The notes: generated by a model from the sequence alone, not told the origin. DNA of 64,000 nt from JAENVU01 sp963765075 (GCA_963765075.1 CAVXVA010000003.1:620001-684000); one strand, 5' to 3'. Counted from the first letter of the stretch, positions 44,781 to 53,880 are shown. A program made the numbers and translations.

Positions 44781-45237
44781 ACGCGACCCCGTCTCCGTAG
44801 CCGCCCCCGTATCCGCCGATTCCGTTGGCGGCGACCACCCGATGGCACGGGATGACGAACGGCACCGGGTTCTTCGCCATTGTCGACCCCACCGCTCGCG
44901 CCGCGCGCGGTCGGCCGACCATCTCGGCCACCTCGCCGTAGGTGACGGTCTCGCCGTACGGGACCTGGTCGCGCACGGTGACCAGAATGCAGCGTTGAAG
45001 CTCCGACAGCGTCGGCGGGAGTTCGACGGCGATCGTGAATGACGTACGTCGACCGGCGAAGTACTCGTCGAGTTGGCCGGCAATGGCACCGTCACGGCGC
45101 GGCCGGCTCGCGTATTCGTCAACCGACGACGTCGGAAGTGAAATCGCACGAACGCCGTTGGCACCGACCTCGACCACGATGTCACCCCACGGGATCGGCT
45201 GACGCCACCACTGCGTCACCCCGTCGGGTTGGGTCAT
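44731..45237 (-). CDS. ogt: methylated-DNA-protein cysteine S-methyltransferase
   Basis: A 168-residue suicide methyltransferase that removes O6-methyl groups from guanine. The C-terminal domain has VPYGETVTYGEVAEMVGRP, then the active-site PCHR with C131 and the Arg-finger segment RAARAVGSTMAKNP. The N-terminal domain is a normal methyltransferase-1N fold. A free, non-Ada form. It is convergent with the alpha/beta-hydrolase gene and ends inside it by 50 bases. Start as ATG at 45237. Confidence 0.93.
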   Translation of the reverse strand: MTQPDGVTQWWRQPIPWGDIVVEVGANGVRAISLPTSSVDEYASRPRRDGAIAGQLDEYFAGRRTSFTIAVELPPTLSELQRCILVTVRDQVPYGETVTYGEVAEMVGRPRAARAVGSTMAKNPVPFVIPCHRVVAANGIGGYGGGYGDGVAFKRALLDLEAGGRPTR

Positions 45238-45255
45238 CGCACGATCAGATCGGTC

Positions 45256-46248
45256 TCAGATGAGCCCGAGCGACTGGATCTCGGCCCGCTCGGCTTCGAG
45301 TTCGTCGGTCGTGATCGCGAGCTTCCCCTGCGCGAACTCGTCGTGGACGAGACCTTCCACCACGCTCCAGCCGCCGTTGCCATCGGCCTGGACCGGAAAC
45401 CCGTACTGCAGGCCCTCGGGCGTGCCGTACTCACCACGACTGACGACCGCGAGGCTGGACCACTGCCCCGCCGGGGTCTCGGTCCGTGCGCTGTTCACCG
45501 AGTCGATCGCGGCGTTCGCGGCCGAGGCCGCCGAGGAAAGCCCCCGCGCCTCGATGACGGCCGCACCACGCTTCTGCACGGTTTCGATGAAGGTGGTTTG
45601 CAGCCAGGCGGTATCGCCGATGACCTCGGGCGCGGGCCTCCCGCCGATCTGCGCATTCGCGAAGTCGGGGTACTGCGTCGCCGAGTGATTTCCCCAGATC
45701 GTGACGTTGGTGACGTCGGCCACCGGCACGCCGGCCTTCTGCGCGAGTTGGGTCTGGGCCCGGTTCTGGTCGAGCCGCGTCATCGCGAACCAGCGGTCGG
45801 CCGGCACGTCGGGCGCGTTGCTGCGGGCGATCAGGCAGTTGGTGTTGCACGGGTTCCCCACCACGAGCACCCGCACGTCGTCGGCCGCGTGCGCGTTGAT
45901 CGCCTGGCCCTGGGGCTTGAAGATGCCACCGTTGACGTTGAGCAGATCGCCGCGCTCCATACCGGCCTTCCGCGGGACCGAGCCGACAAGCAACGCCCAA
46001 CTCGTGCCGTCGAACGCGGTCTTGAGATCCGCCGTCGTCTCGATGCCGGCGAGCAGCGGGAACGCGCAGTCGTCGAGTTCCATCGCCACGCCACCGAGCG
46101 CCTGCATCGCAGGTTCGATCTCGAGCAGCCGCAGCACGACGGGCTGATCCGGGCCGAGCAGTTGGCCCGAGGCAATGCGGAACAGGATTGCGTAGCCGAT
46201 CTGGCCGGCCGCACCCGTGACGGTCACATGTACTGGAGTCTTCGCCAT
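45256..46248 (-). CDS. mdh: malate dehydrogenase
   Basis: A 330-residue NAD-dependent malate dehydrogenase of the Actinobacteria/plant-cytosolic type. The Rossmann loop is GAAGQIGYAILFRIASG (12-28). Substrate arginines are in GSVPRKAGMERGDLL and the catalytic His in IWGNHSATQYPD. VVGNPCNTNC and MTRLDQNRAQ are further family marks. Oxidises malate to oxaloacetate in the TCA cycle. A TAGGTT box 6 bases upstream suggests leaderless transcription. Nineteen bases from ogt downstream. Confidence 0.96.
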   Translation of the reverse strand: MAKTPVHVTVTGAAGQIGYAILFRIASGQLLGPDQPVVLRLLEIEPAMQALGGVAMELDDCAFPLLAGIETTADLKTAFDGTSWALLVGSVPRKAGMERGDLLNVNGGIFKPQGQAINAHAADDVRVLVVGNPCNTNCLIARSNAPDVPADRWFAMTRLDQNRAQTQLAQKAGVPVADVTNVTIWGNHSATQYPDFANAQIGGRPAPEVIGDTAWLQTTFIETVQKRGAAVIEARGLSSAASAANAAIDSVNSARTETPAGQWSSLAVVSRGEYGTPEGLQYGFPVQADGNGGWSVVEGLVHDEFAQGKLAITTDELEAERAEIQSLGLI

Positions 46249-46254
46249 GCCCAG

Positions 46255-46260
46255 AACCTA
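46255..46260 (-). promoter_or_regulatory. -10 box of mdh (leaderless)
   Basis: TAGGTT on the minus strand, 6 bases before the ATG at 46248. It overlaps the stop of the upstream J-domain gene. Confidence 0.45.
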
Positions 46261-47062
46261 GCGATCACCCTGCGGCCGTGCCGACTCCGAGTCCCGGAGG
46301 GCGTCGGGGTCGAGGAGCAGGTTGCGGGCCTCACTGAGCTCCGCGATGCGCTCGGCCGCACCGTCGGCGTCACCACCCTGATCGGGGTGGGCCAGGCGCA
46401 GCAACCGCCGGAACCGCTTCTGAATGTCGATCCGCTCCACGCTCATCTCGGCCCGCAGCCCCAGACACCTCCATCGCCCACCGCCGCTCGGCCGGGATCC
46501 CGACCCACGAGCCCGAGTCGATCTCCGTGTAGGCATCCTCCACCGGTCCCACACCGGCGCGGGGCGGTCGGAGCACCGGAATGCCTTCGCGCAATCGACG
46601 GACGACGAACGGTTCCGGGATCACACCGGGCTGGGCCACCGCTGCCTTGATCGCCTGCACCGCACGGGGCCGGACGCTCGAACCCATCGACCCGGCCGCA
46701 AGGATCGCGCCGACCACTTGCGGGCCCGGCGCGCCGTGCACGTCGAGTTCGACGATCAGCCGGCCGTGTTCCTCGAGCAGGCGGTGCCGCGACCGATCCA
46801 ACCCGTGGACGTCGGTCTGGAGCCGGTGCCGCAATGCGATCCGGGGCACGCGCACCCCGTGTCGGGAAATCTCAGGGAGCAGGCGGGTCAGTTCGTCGAG
46901 TTGTTCCTCGTCGAAGGACCCGACGTGCTCGGCGACGACGGCCGCGAGGAGCCCCGCGCCGTGGGCCGAGCCACTCATGGGCAGGTAGAGGTCGCCGAGC
47001 GCGACGCGCCGGGTCGGCATGTGATTGCGGGTGTGGCGAACCACCAGCTCGGCGAGGATCAT
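46258..47062 (-). CDS. protein with C-terminal J domain (one frameshift)
   Basis: Repaired length 267 residues. The N-terminal 190 or so are a domain I do not recognise (VALGDLYLPMSGSAHGAGLLAAVVAEHVGSF; LIVELDVHGAPGPQVVGAILAAGS). The C-terminal 60 form a J domain with FRRLLRLAHPDQGGD, carrying the HPD triad that stimulates Hsp70 ATPase. A +1 shift near 46467 splits the two; dropping one T in GTGTCTG gives the usual MEVLGL start of the J helix. J domains are normally N-terminal, so this order is unusual. Likely a chaperone partner of DnaK. Start at ATG 47062. Confidence 0.65.
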
Positions 47063-47117
47063 CGCGTCATCTCATCCAGTATTCGGAGCGAGCGGACCCA
47101 TCGGATGCCCGGGTGGA

Positions 47118-47315
47118 TCAGTTCGTGAGGGCGACGACGAGCAGCGTGATTGCGAAGATGCCGGCGATCACACCCATCATCAGCCACCACGCCCGGGCAT
47201 CGAACGGGTTGGGTCGCGCCGGTCCGAACTCTGCGGTCATCCCGCACGACGGACAGCGGTCATCGGGCGGTTTCGGCAACCCGCACAGGAGACACGGACT
47301 GGTGGTCTCCACCAT
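47118..47315 (-). CDS. small zinc-ribbon membrane protein
   Basis: A 65-residue protein with CxxC pairs in PCLLCGLPK and RCPSCGM, typical of a zinc ribbon, and one C-terminal transmembrane helix (ARAWWLMMGVIAGIFAITLL). The ATG at 47315 is used; GTG 47318 is possible. It starts 10 bases downstream of folD and is probably co-transcribed. Function unknown. Confidence 0.65.
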   Translation of the reverse strand: MVETTSPCLLCGLPKPPDDRCPSCGMTAEFGPARPNPFDARAWWLMMGVIAGIFAITLLVVALTN

Positions 47316-47325
47316 CACTCGGCCC

Positions 47326-48187
47326 TCATGGCCGCCGCCGTTCGGCGATTTCGACGAGATTGCGGAACAGCATTGCGATCGTCGTCGGACCCACGCCCCC
47401 GACGCGCGGCGTGATCGCACCCGCAACCTCCTCGCACGCGACATCAACGTCGGGCAGCAGCTTTCGGCCTTCGTACCGCACACCCCCGCCCACGACCACA
47501 CATCCCGGAGTCAGGTGTTCGGGCTGCAAGATCCCCGGGACCCCCGCGGCCGCGATCACCACGTCGGCCCGCCGGGTGTACTTCGGCCAATCCTCGACTC
47601 CCGTGTGCACCACCGTGACCGCGGCATTCGCGGTCGGTCGCTTCTGCGAGAGCAACAGGGCCAGCGGCCGACCGAGGGTGGCGCCGCGGCCCATGATGCA
47701 CACATCGCGTCCGGCGATCGGAATCTCGTAGTGCGCGAGCAGCGCCTCGATCCCGGCGGGGGTGCACGGCACCGGTCCGGGCATCGACAACGCCAACCGA
47801 CCCATGTTCACCGGGTGCAGACCGTCGACGTCCTTGTCGGGATCCAACGTGAGGAGCGCGGCTTCGAAATCGATATGCGGCGGCGCCGGGTACTGGAACA
47901 GCACCGCGTCGACCGCGTCGTCGGCGTTGAGCCTCGCGATCGCGTCGAGCACCTCCGCCTGGGTGGCATCGACGCTCAAGTGCACGTCGACGGAGTGGCA
48001 GCCCAACTCGGCCGCCTTCGCGTGTTTCATCCCCACGTAGCGCGCGCTGGCATCGTCGGCGCCGACGAGGAGCGTGGCCAGACCCGGGCGGACGGCCTTG
48101 CGCAACCAGCGCCTCGATCCGCGGGCCGAGATCGACGAACACCGCATCGGCAACCGGCGCGCCGGCCATGATCAGAGGTGGTGACAT
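47326..48187 (-). CDS. folD: bifunctional methylene-THF dehydrogenase/cyclohydrolase (one frameshift)
   Basis: Repaired length 286 residues. FolD interconverts methylene-, methenyl- and formyl-THF. Visible parts are YVGMKHAKAAELG (catalytic Lys region), FQYPAPPH, DPDKDVDGLHPVNMG and PVGGVGPTT (in this protein RVGGVGPTT). The usual VGRSxxVGxP NADP loop reads MGRGATLGRP, with Gly for Ser. The start ATGTCACCACC at 48187 is in another frame from the rest; removing one C near 48105 joins LVAKAVRPGLATLLVG. As an essential gene, a sequencing error is the likelier cause. Ten bases from purH. Confidence 0.85.
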
Positions 48188-48197
48188 TCCCGGACTC

Positions 48198-49697
48198 CTA
48201 GTGCAAGAAATGACGTTCGCCGGTGAGGACCATCGCCAAGCCGAGTTCGTCGGCGCGGGCCGTGACTTCGTCGTCGCGCATCGCGCCGCCCGGTTGGAGG
48301 ACCACCGCGACGCCCGCCGCCGCCGCCGCCTCGACCCCATCGGGGAACGGATAGAACGCGTCGGACGCACACGCACCGCCCACGGCCCGACCGTCGGCCT
48401 TCTTCGCCGCGATCTCGCCGGACTCGACCCGGTTCTGTTGCCCGGCGCCGATCCCGACGGCCTGACCGTCCTTGACCAGCACGATCGCGTTCGACTTCAC
48501 GTGCCCACAGATCCGCCAGGCCAGCTCGGCGTCGGCCCACTGTTCGGCGGTCGGCGCGACCTTGGTCGCGACCTTCCAGTCGTCGCGGCCGGCGGCGAAG
48601 TGGGCCGGATCCTGGACCAGGAACCCGCCGCTGATCTGGCGGAACTCGCGGGCATCAGTCGTCGGGAGCGGCGCTTCGAGCAGGCGGGTGTTCTTGCGCT
48701 TCGCCCGCAACGCGTCGAGCGCACCCGGCGAATAGCCGGGCGCGATCACCACATCGGCTTGCGGGCCGTTCGCCATCGCCGCCGCGGTCTCGTCGTCGAT
48801 CGGTCGATTGAACGCGACGATGCCCCCGAACGCCGAGCGTTCGTCACACTCCAGCGCCCGTTGGTAGGCGGTGACGAGATCATCGGCCACCGCGACGCCA
48901 CATGGATTGGCGTGCTTGATGATGGCGCAGACGGCCCGGTCGCCCAGATCGTGGGCCAACTTCCACGCGGCCTCGGTGTCGTAGAGGTTGAGGTAGCTGA
49001 GCGCGAGCCCGCCGTGTTGAACGACGCCATCCCACCAACTCGACGTGCCCACGGCGCGATAGCGGGCGCCCTGCTGGTGGGGGTTCTCGCCGTAGCGCAG
49101 GACCTCGTCGGTCTTGGCCAGCGGGATCACGAGGTGCTGGGGCAGGGCCTCGCCCTCCTGCAGCCATTCGACGATCGCGGCGTCGTAGGCCGCAGTGCGG
49201 GCGAACGCGTCCAACGCAAACCGCCGCCGGGTCGCGGCGGTGATGCTCCCGTGGTCGCGCAACTCACCGAGCACGGTGTCGTACTGGTGGGGGCTGGTCA
49301 CAACGGCAACGTGCGCATGGTTCTTCGCCGACGCCCGCACCATCGCGGGGCCGCCGATGTCGATCAACTCGATCGATGGATTCGTGTGGAAGGGATAGAG
49401 GTTCGACACCACGAGGTCGAACGGCTCGATGCCGTACTCGGCCATGTCGGCCTGGTGCGCCGCGCTGGTCGGGTCGGCCAGCAAGCCGCCGTGCACCTTG
49501 GGGTGGAGAGTGACGACCCGGTGGTCGAGAATGGCCGGCACACCCGTGAGTTCGGCCACGTCGGTCACCGGGATCCCCGCGTCGGCAATGGCCGCCGCGG
49601 TCCCACCACTCGAGACCAGGTCGCATCCGAGTTCGTGCAGTGCCCGGGCAAACTCCACGATCCCGGTCTTGTCGTACACCGACATCAGCGCCCGCAT
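48198..49697 (-). CDS. purH: bifunctional AICAR formyltransferase/IMP cyclohydrolase
   Basis: A 499-residue enzyme for the last two steps of IMP synthesis, using 10-formyl-THF. The N-terminal cyclohydrolase domain (1 to about 190) has MSVYDKTGI, LVSSGGTA, DHRVVTLHPKVHGGLL and NLYPF. The AICAR transformylase domain has RYGENPHQQ, KHANPCGVAV and ECDERSAFGG. The length is slightly under the usual 520. The ATG at 49697 overlaps the purN stop (TGATG). The folD product feeds its cofactor, which explains the cluster. Confidence 0.96.
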   Translation of the reverse strand: MRALMSVYDKTGIVEFARALHELGCDLVSSGGTAAAIADAGIPVTDVAELTGVPAILDHRVVTLHPKVHGGLLADPTSAAHQADMAEYGIEPFDLVVSNLYPFHTNPSIELIDIGGPAMVRASAKNHAHVAVVTSPHQYDTVLGELRDHGSITAATRRRFALDAFARTAAYDAAIVEWLQEGEALPQHLVIPLAKTDEVLRYGENPHQQGARYRAVGTSSWWDGVVQHGGLALSYLNLYDTEAAWKLAHDLGDRAVCAIIKHANPCGVAVADDLVTAYQRALECDERSAFGGIVAFNRPIDDETAAAMANGPQADVVIAPGYSPGALDALRAKRKNTRLLEAPLPTTDAREFRQISGGFLVQDPAHFAAGRDDWKVATKVAPTAEQWADAELAWRICGHVKSNAIVLVKDGQAVGIGAGQQNRVESGEIAAKKADGRAVGGACASDAFYPFPDGVEAAAAAGVAVVLQPGGAMRDDEVTARADELGLAMVLTGERHFLH

Positions 49698-50254
49698 CAC
49701 TGCTCCTTCGTCATGAGTTCCTGGAGCACCGCCGGGTAGAGGCGTCGCTCGACATCCTTGATCCGTTCGTGCAGCGTTTCGACGGTGTCGTCGGCCAGGA
49801 CCGGCACCGACTCCTGAGCCAGGATCGGCCCGTCGTCCACATCGAGGCGGGCGAAGTGCACCGTGCACCCCGTGACCTTCACCCCGGCGGCGAAGGCCTC
49901 CTCCACCGCGTGCCACCCCTTGAACGCCGGCAACAGTGCCGGGTGGGTGTTCACGATCCGATCCGGAAACGCGTCGTGGATGGGCTTTTCGAGGATGGTG
50001 CCGAACCCCGCCATGGCGACCAGATCCACCTCGTATTGGGCCAACACGTCCACGATCTCGTGGGTGTACGCGACCCGGTCGAAGTCGCCACCGTAGCTCG
50101 ACCGGCGCACCAAAACGGCAGGAATATCTCGAGTTTCGGCCCGCGCGGTGGCGGCGCACTCGCGGTCGACGATCACCACCACGATCGGCAGTTGCGCGTC
50201 GAGCAGCGCTTGGAGGATGGTGCCACTCCCCGAGGCCAAGACGCCGATCCGCAT
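49697..50254 (-). CDS. purN: phosphoribosylglycinamide formyltransferase
   Basis: A 185-residue GAR transformylase that formylates glycinamide ribonucleotide with 10-formyl-THF. MRIGVLASGSGTILQALLDA opens the fold. The catalytic triad region is VNTHPALLPAFKG (N and H) with DDGPILAQ (D). The start at 50254 gives the family N-terminus; an upstream in-frame start would add 46 Arg/Pro-rich residues. A TAGGTT box lies 7 bases before the ATG. First gene of a purN-purH-folD-membrane protein operon on the minus strand. Confidence 0.95.
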   Translation of the reverse strand: MRIGVLASGSGTILQALLDAQLPIVVVIVDRECAATARAETRDIPAVLVRRSSYGGDFDRVAYTHEIVDVLAQYEVDLVAMAGFGTILEKPIHDAFPDRIVNTHPALLPAFKGWHAVEEAFAAGVKVTGCTVHFARLDVDDGPILAQESVPVLADDTVETLHERIKDVERRLYPAVLQELMTKEQ

Positions 50255-50261
50255 TCCCGCC

Positions 50262-50267
50262 AACCTA
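50262..50267 (-). promoter_or_regulatory. -10 box of purN-purH-folD (leaderless)
   Basis: TAGGTT on the minus strand, 7 bases before the ATG at 50254. Confidence 0.45.
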
Positions 50268-50342
50268 CCCTGGTGGATCGCATCCGCCTCGGGTCCGAGG
50301 CGGGCGCCACCGCCCATCCAACCGACCAGGAGATTCCGAGCG

Positions 50343-50768
50343 ATGAGCACGCCCCCCACCCGCGGCGAGACCGTGATCCTGGCCGGCGGCATCGTGACGA
50401 TCGTCGCGTCCTTCTTCGCGTTCTACAGCGCAGGGAGCGTCAGTGTCACGGCGTGGGACAGCCTCCTGTCACCCATCGGCGTCTACCCGGTCTTCGCCGG
50501 CGGCATCTCGGCCGCCGTCGTCGCGCTTCGCCGCTTTGCCGGCGCGAACCTGAATGTCCGCTTCGGGGGCTTCACCTGGGAGCAGGTGCACCTCCTCCTC
50601 GGCCTGTTCGCGGTGCTGATCACCGGCGGCTATTTCTGGAGCGGTGCGCTTCCCGGCACTGATTTCGGCCTCGGCTTCTGGGGCATGTTCGGTGGTTCGA
50701 TCGCGGTGCTCGTGGGCGGGGCGATCTACAGCCGCGAACACTCGGGACCCTTCGGTCCTCGCCACTGA
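50343..50768 (+). CDS. small four-helix membrane protein
   Basis: A 141-residue membrane protein with four predicted helices: VILAGGIVTIVASFFAFYSA, VYPVFAGGISAAVVALRRF, QVHLLLGLFAVLITGGYFW and GFWGMFGGSIAVLVGGAIY. No conserved catalytic residues. Divergent from purN and convergent with sucD. It resembles small hypothetical actinobacterial membrane proteins. Function unknown. Confidence 0.75.
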   Translation: MSTPPTRGETVILAGGIVTIVASFFAFYSAGSVSVTAWDSLLSPIGVYPVFAGGISAAVVALRRFAGANLNVRFGGFTWEQVHLLLGLFAVLITGGYFWSGALPGTDFGLGFWGMFGGSIAVLVGGAIYSREHSGPFGPRH

Positions 50769-50793
50769 CCCCGGGCCAGTGGGTCGAGCCGGG

Positions 50794-51678
50794 CTACAAC
50801 CCGGCGACGACTCCCACCATCAGTTCGCCGGCCTCGGTCGGGTTGAGCCCCACCTGGGCGCCGGCATCGCGCAGTGCGTCCATCTTCGCCGCGGCGGTGC
50901 CCTTGCCGCCGGAGACGATGGCACCCGCGTGGCCCATCTTCTTGCCCGGAGGGGCCGTGACGCCCGCGACGTAGGCGACAACCGGCTTGCTCATCGACGT
51001 CTTGATGAACTCCGCGGCCTCTTCCTCCGCGGTCCCACCGATCTCACCGATCATCATGACGGCCTTGGTCTCGGGGTCGGCCTCGAACGCCTGGAGGCAG
51101 TCGATGAAGCTGGTCCCCGGGACGGGGTCGCCACCGATGCCGACACAGGTGGTCACGCCGATGTCCTGCTGCTTGAGTTCGTACAACGCCTGGTACGTGA
51201 GCGTGCCCGAGCGACTGACGATGCCCACCGGGCCGCCGGCCTTCGCGATGTGGCCCGCGGTGATGCCGATGTTCGCCTTGCCCGGGCTGATGATCCCCGG
51301 ACAGTTCGGGCCGAGCAGCTGGACGTTCGGGTAGTCGCGCTTGAGCACGTTGAAGAACCACGCCTCGTCGTGGGCGGGCACACCTTCGGTGATGACGACG
51401 ATGAACTCGACACCACCCTCGGCCGCGTCCATGACCGCGTCACGCACTCCGGGCGCGGGGATGAACACACACGACGCGGTCGCGCCGGTTTCCTTCACCG
51501 CTTCCGCGACGTTGGCGAAGATCGGGATGCCCTCGACGTCGGTGCCGGCCTTCTTCGGGTTGGTTCCCGCGACGACCTGGGTGCCGTATTCACGGTTCAA
51601 CAGACCGTAGAAGCGGCCCTGCGAACCGGTCAGCCCTTGGTAGACGACCTTGGTGTTCTCGTCGACGAAGATGCTCAT
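50794..51678 (-). CDS. sucD: succinyl-CoA synthetase alpha subunit
   Basis: A 294-residue alpha subunit. It starts with VVYQGLTGSQGRFYG (CoA-binding), has LLGPNCPGIISPGKANIGI and VGIVSRSGTLTYQ, and the phosphorylated His in KMGHAGAIVSGGKGTAAAK. It makes succinate, GTP or ATP and CoA from succinyl-CoA with SucC. It begins 3 bases after the sucC stop. The B12-binding mutase subunit upstream ties the operon to propionate breakdown. Confidence 0.97.
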   Translation of the reverse strand: MSIFVDENTKVVYQGLTGSQGRFYGLLNREYGTQVVAGTNPKKAGTDVEGIPIFANVAEAVKETGATASCVFIPAPGVRDAVMDAAEGGVEFIVVITEGVPAHDEAWFFNVLKRDYPNVQLLGPNCPGIISPGKANIGITAGHIAKAGGPVGIVSRSGTLTYQALYELKQQDIGVTTCVGIGGDPVPGTSFIDCLQAFEADPETKAVMMIGEIGGTAEEEAAEFIKTSMSKPVVAYVAGVTAPPGKKMGHAGAIVSGGKGTAAAKMDALRDAGAQVGLNPTEAGELMVGVVAGL

Positions 51679-51681
51679 CAG

Positions 51682-52828
51682 TTACTTCCCTCCCGCGAGT
51701 TCCACCACGCGGCGAGCGGCGTCGCGCATGGTGGGTTCGATCTGCAACATGTCCGACAGGTGGGGTTCGAGGATCGCCCGGCCTTCGTCGGCGTTGGTGC
51801 CGTCGAGGCGGATCACGATCGGCGCGTCGATCTTCACCCGGGCGAGCGCCTGCACGATCCCGTTGGCGACCTCTTCGCCCTTGGTGATCCCACCGAAGAT
51901 GTTGATGAAGATCGATCGCACCTTCGGGTCGTTGTTGATGACCTCCATCGCGCCGGCCATCACGTCGGCATTGGCGCCGCCGCCGATGTCGAGGAAGTTC
52001 GCCGGCGAGCCACCGACCTGGGTGACGATGTCGACGGTGCTCATCGCGAGGCCGGCACCGTTGGCGATGATGCCGACCGAACCGTCGAGGCCGATGTACT
52101 GGAGGCCCTTCTCGTGGGCGGCTTCCTCCCGGGCATCGCGCACCTGGGTCTCGTCGTACACGCGGTAGTCGGCGTGGCGGAAGACCGAGTTGTCGTCGAG
52201 GGTCACCTTGGCGTCGAGCGCGTGCACCCGACCGTCGGGCGTGAGGATCAACGGGTTGATCTCCACGAGGTCGGCATCACCCTCGGTGTAGGCGGTGTAG
52301 AGCTTCATCAGAATGTCGACGGCACCGTCGACCGCGGCCGGGATTCAGCGCCGCGGCTTCGACCCAGGTCCGGCAGTCGGCCTCGCTCAACCCTTCGGCC
52401 GGGTCGACGTGGATCTTGGCGATCGCGTCCGGGTCGGTCGCGGCCACCTCTTCGATCTCGACGCCACCCTGGGCGGAGAGCATGCCCAGGTACTTCTTGG
52501 CCGAGCGGTCGAGCGTGAACGAGGCGTAGTACTCCTCGCTGATGTCGCTGGCGTGCTCGACCCAGACCACCTCGACGGTGTGGCCCTTGATATCCATCCC
52601 GATGATGTCGGTCGCGTACTGGCGCGCCTCGTCGGCGTTGGAAGCGAGCTTGATCCCGCCGGCCTTGCCGCGCCCGCCCACCTGCACTTGCGCCTTCACC
52701 ACGACCGGGTAACCGACGCGGTCGGCCGCGGCCACGGCCGCGTCGACGTCGGTGACGGCTTCGCCATCGGACACGGGAATCCCGTACCGCGCGAAGAACT
52801 GCTTGCCTTGATATTCGAACAGGTCCAC
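51682..52828 (-). CDS. sucC: succinyl-CoA synthetase beta subunit (one frameshift)
   Basis: Repaired length 381 residues. The ATP-grasp half has DLFEYQGKQFFARYGIPV, VVKAQVQVGGRGKAGG and GKI-type loops. The C-terminal half has LVEINPLILTPDGRVHALDAK, NFLDIGGGANA and FINIFGGITKGEEVA. The first half ends in the wrong frame at AAALNPGRG; dropping one C near 52343 restores ALNPAAVDGAVDILMKLYTAY. The GTG at 52828 follows GAGGAG. SucC is needed for the TCA cycle, so a sequence error is more likely than true loss. Confidence 0.9.
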
Positions 52829-52883
52829 GAGACTCCTCGGAGTGCGATGGTTGGTACCGCCGGCCGGATGGTGGCCGGATCGA

Positions 52884-53300
52884 TCAATGGGCGGGTTGCG
52901 CCTCCCGGGCGTCCAGCGCGGCCTCGAGCCATTCATGGATCGACACGAGGGTGGCACCGGGCGTGAAGAGTTCGGCCACGCCGATCTCTTTCAGCTTGGG
53001 AATGTCGGCGTCGGGGATGATCCCGCCACCGAACACCACGACTTCGTCGAGGCCGCGTTCGGCCAGCAACTGCAAGACCCGAGGGAACAGCGTCATGTGC
53101 GCACCGGAGAGCAACGAGAGACCGACCGCGTCGGCGTCTTCCTGGAGTGCCGTCTCCGCGATCTGCTCGGGCGTCTGGTGCAGACCGGTGTAGATGACTT
53201 CGAACCCACCGTCGCGCAGGGCGCGGGCGATGACCTTGGCGCCACGGTCGTGACCATCGAGACCCGGCTTGGCGATGACGACTCGATATCGGCGCTGCAT
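52884..53300 (-). CDS. B12-binding subunit of a methylmalonyl-CoA or related mutase
   Basis: A 138-residue cobalamin-binding protein. The DxHxxG lower-ligand motif is visible as LDGHDRG near residues 14-20, with SLLSGAHMTL and VFGGGIIPDAD completing the fold. It is the small subunit only; a separate large subunit is needed for mutase activity and is absent from the window. It therefore belongs to the split mutases, of which isobutyryl-CoA and 2-hydroxyisobutyryl-CoA mutases are known examples, or to split methylmalonyl-CoA mutase. A TAGGGT box lies 9 bases upstream. It lies upstream of sucCD, whose substrate is succinyl-CoA. Confidence 0.92.
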   Translation of the reverse strand: MQRRYRVVIAKPGLDGHDRGAKVIARALRDGGFEVIYTGLHQTPEQIAETALQEDADAVGLSLLSGAHMTLFPRVLQLLAERGLDEVVVFGGGIIPDADIPKLKEIGVAELFTPGATLVSIHEWLEAALDAREAQPAH

Positions 53301-53309
53301 GCGGCCAGA

Positions 53310-53315
53310 ACCCTA
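53310..53315 (-). promoter_or_regulatory. -10 box of the B12-binding subunit gene
   Basis: TAGGGT on the minus strand, 9 bases before the ATG at 53300. It shares GATCGCTAGG with the mdh promoter. Confidence 0.4.
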
Positions 53316-53389
53316 GCGATCCGGCCGCAAAGGAGGCCAACGCACGCCACAACTGGACTCTCCGGACCTTGGGTGAGTACACCCTGGGG

Positions 53390-53878
53390 GTGCCCCGGGC
53401 CCCGAAAGACCGCCGCCGAGATCTGACCATCCTCCTCGGCGCCACCATCGCGGTGATCGTCGCCGGGATTCTGGTGGCCGGCGCCATCCTCGCCGTCACC
53501 AGCCGGGACAAGCTCCCGAGCACCAAAGTCGCCCAGCCGTTCGGCCTGGCGTCTGACATTCAGAAGAAGGTGCGCGAAGGCGGCCCCATCGCCATGGCCG
53601 GGCTGAGCGGTGACACCGGCTTCTGGGTCGGCATCGAAGACCGCGAACTCGTGACCCTGCCCGTGGCCCAACCCGCGCCGAACCGCTGCACGTTGCGCTG
53701 GCGCGGATCGAAGGACTCGTTCACGTGTGACGACCGCAAGATTGCGGTGGCCGACCTCGCGCGGTTCCGGTCGTTCGTCGAGCCATCTGGGCCGCGCAAG
53801 GGGCTCCTCATGGTCGAACTCCGCAAGATCCTGCCCGCCCCAACGGCGACCACAACCACCACCACCACCACGCCCTGA
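53390..53878 (+). CDS. single-pass membrane protein of unknown function
   Basis: About 162 residues. A basic segment APKDRRRD precedes a transmembrane helix (LTILLGATIAVIVAGILVAG), then an extracytoplasmic domain with a Cys pair (CTLRWRGSKDSFTC) that could form a disulfide. The C-terminus is a run of Thr. It looks a little like a Rieske-type membrane anchor but lacks the CxH motif. The GTG at 53390 is used; TTG 53369 is possible. Convergent with the helicase gene across a palindromic repeat. Confidence 0.6.
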   Translation: MPRAPKDRRRDLTILLGATIAVIVAGILVAGAILAVTSRDKLPSTKVAQPFGLASDIQKKVREGGPIAMAGLSGDTGFWVGIEDRELVTLPVAQPAPNRCTLRWRGSKDSFTCDDRKIAVADLARFRSFVEPSGPRKGLLMVELRKILPAPTATTTTTTTTP

Positions 53879-53880
53879 CT

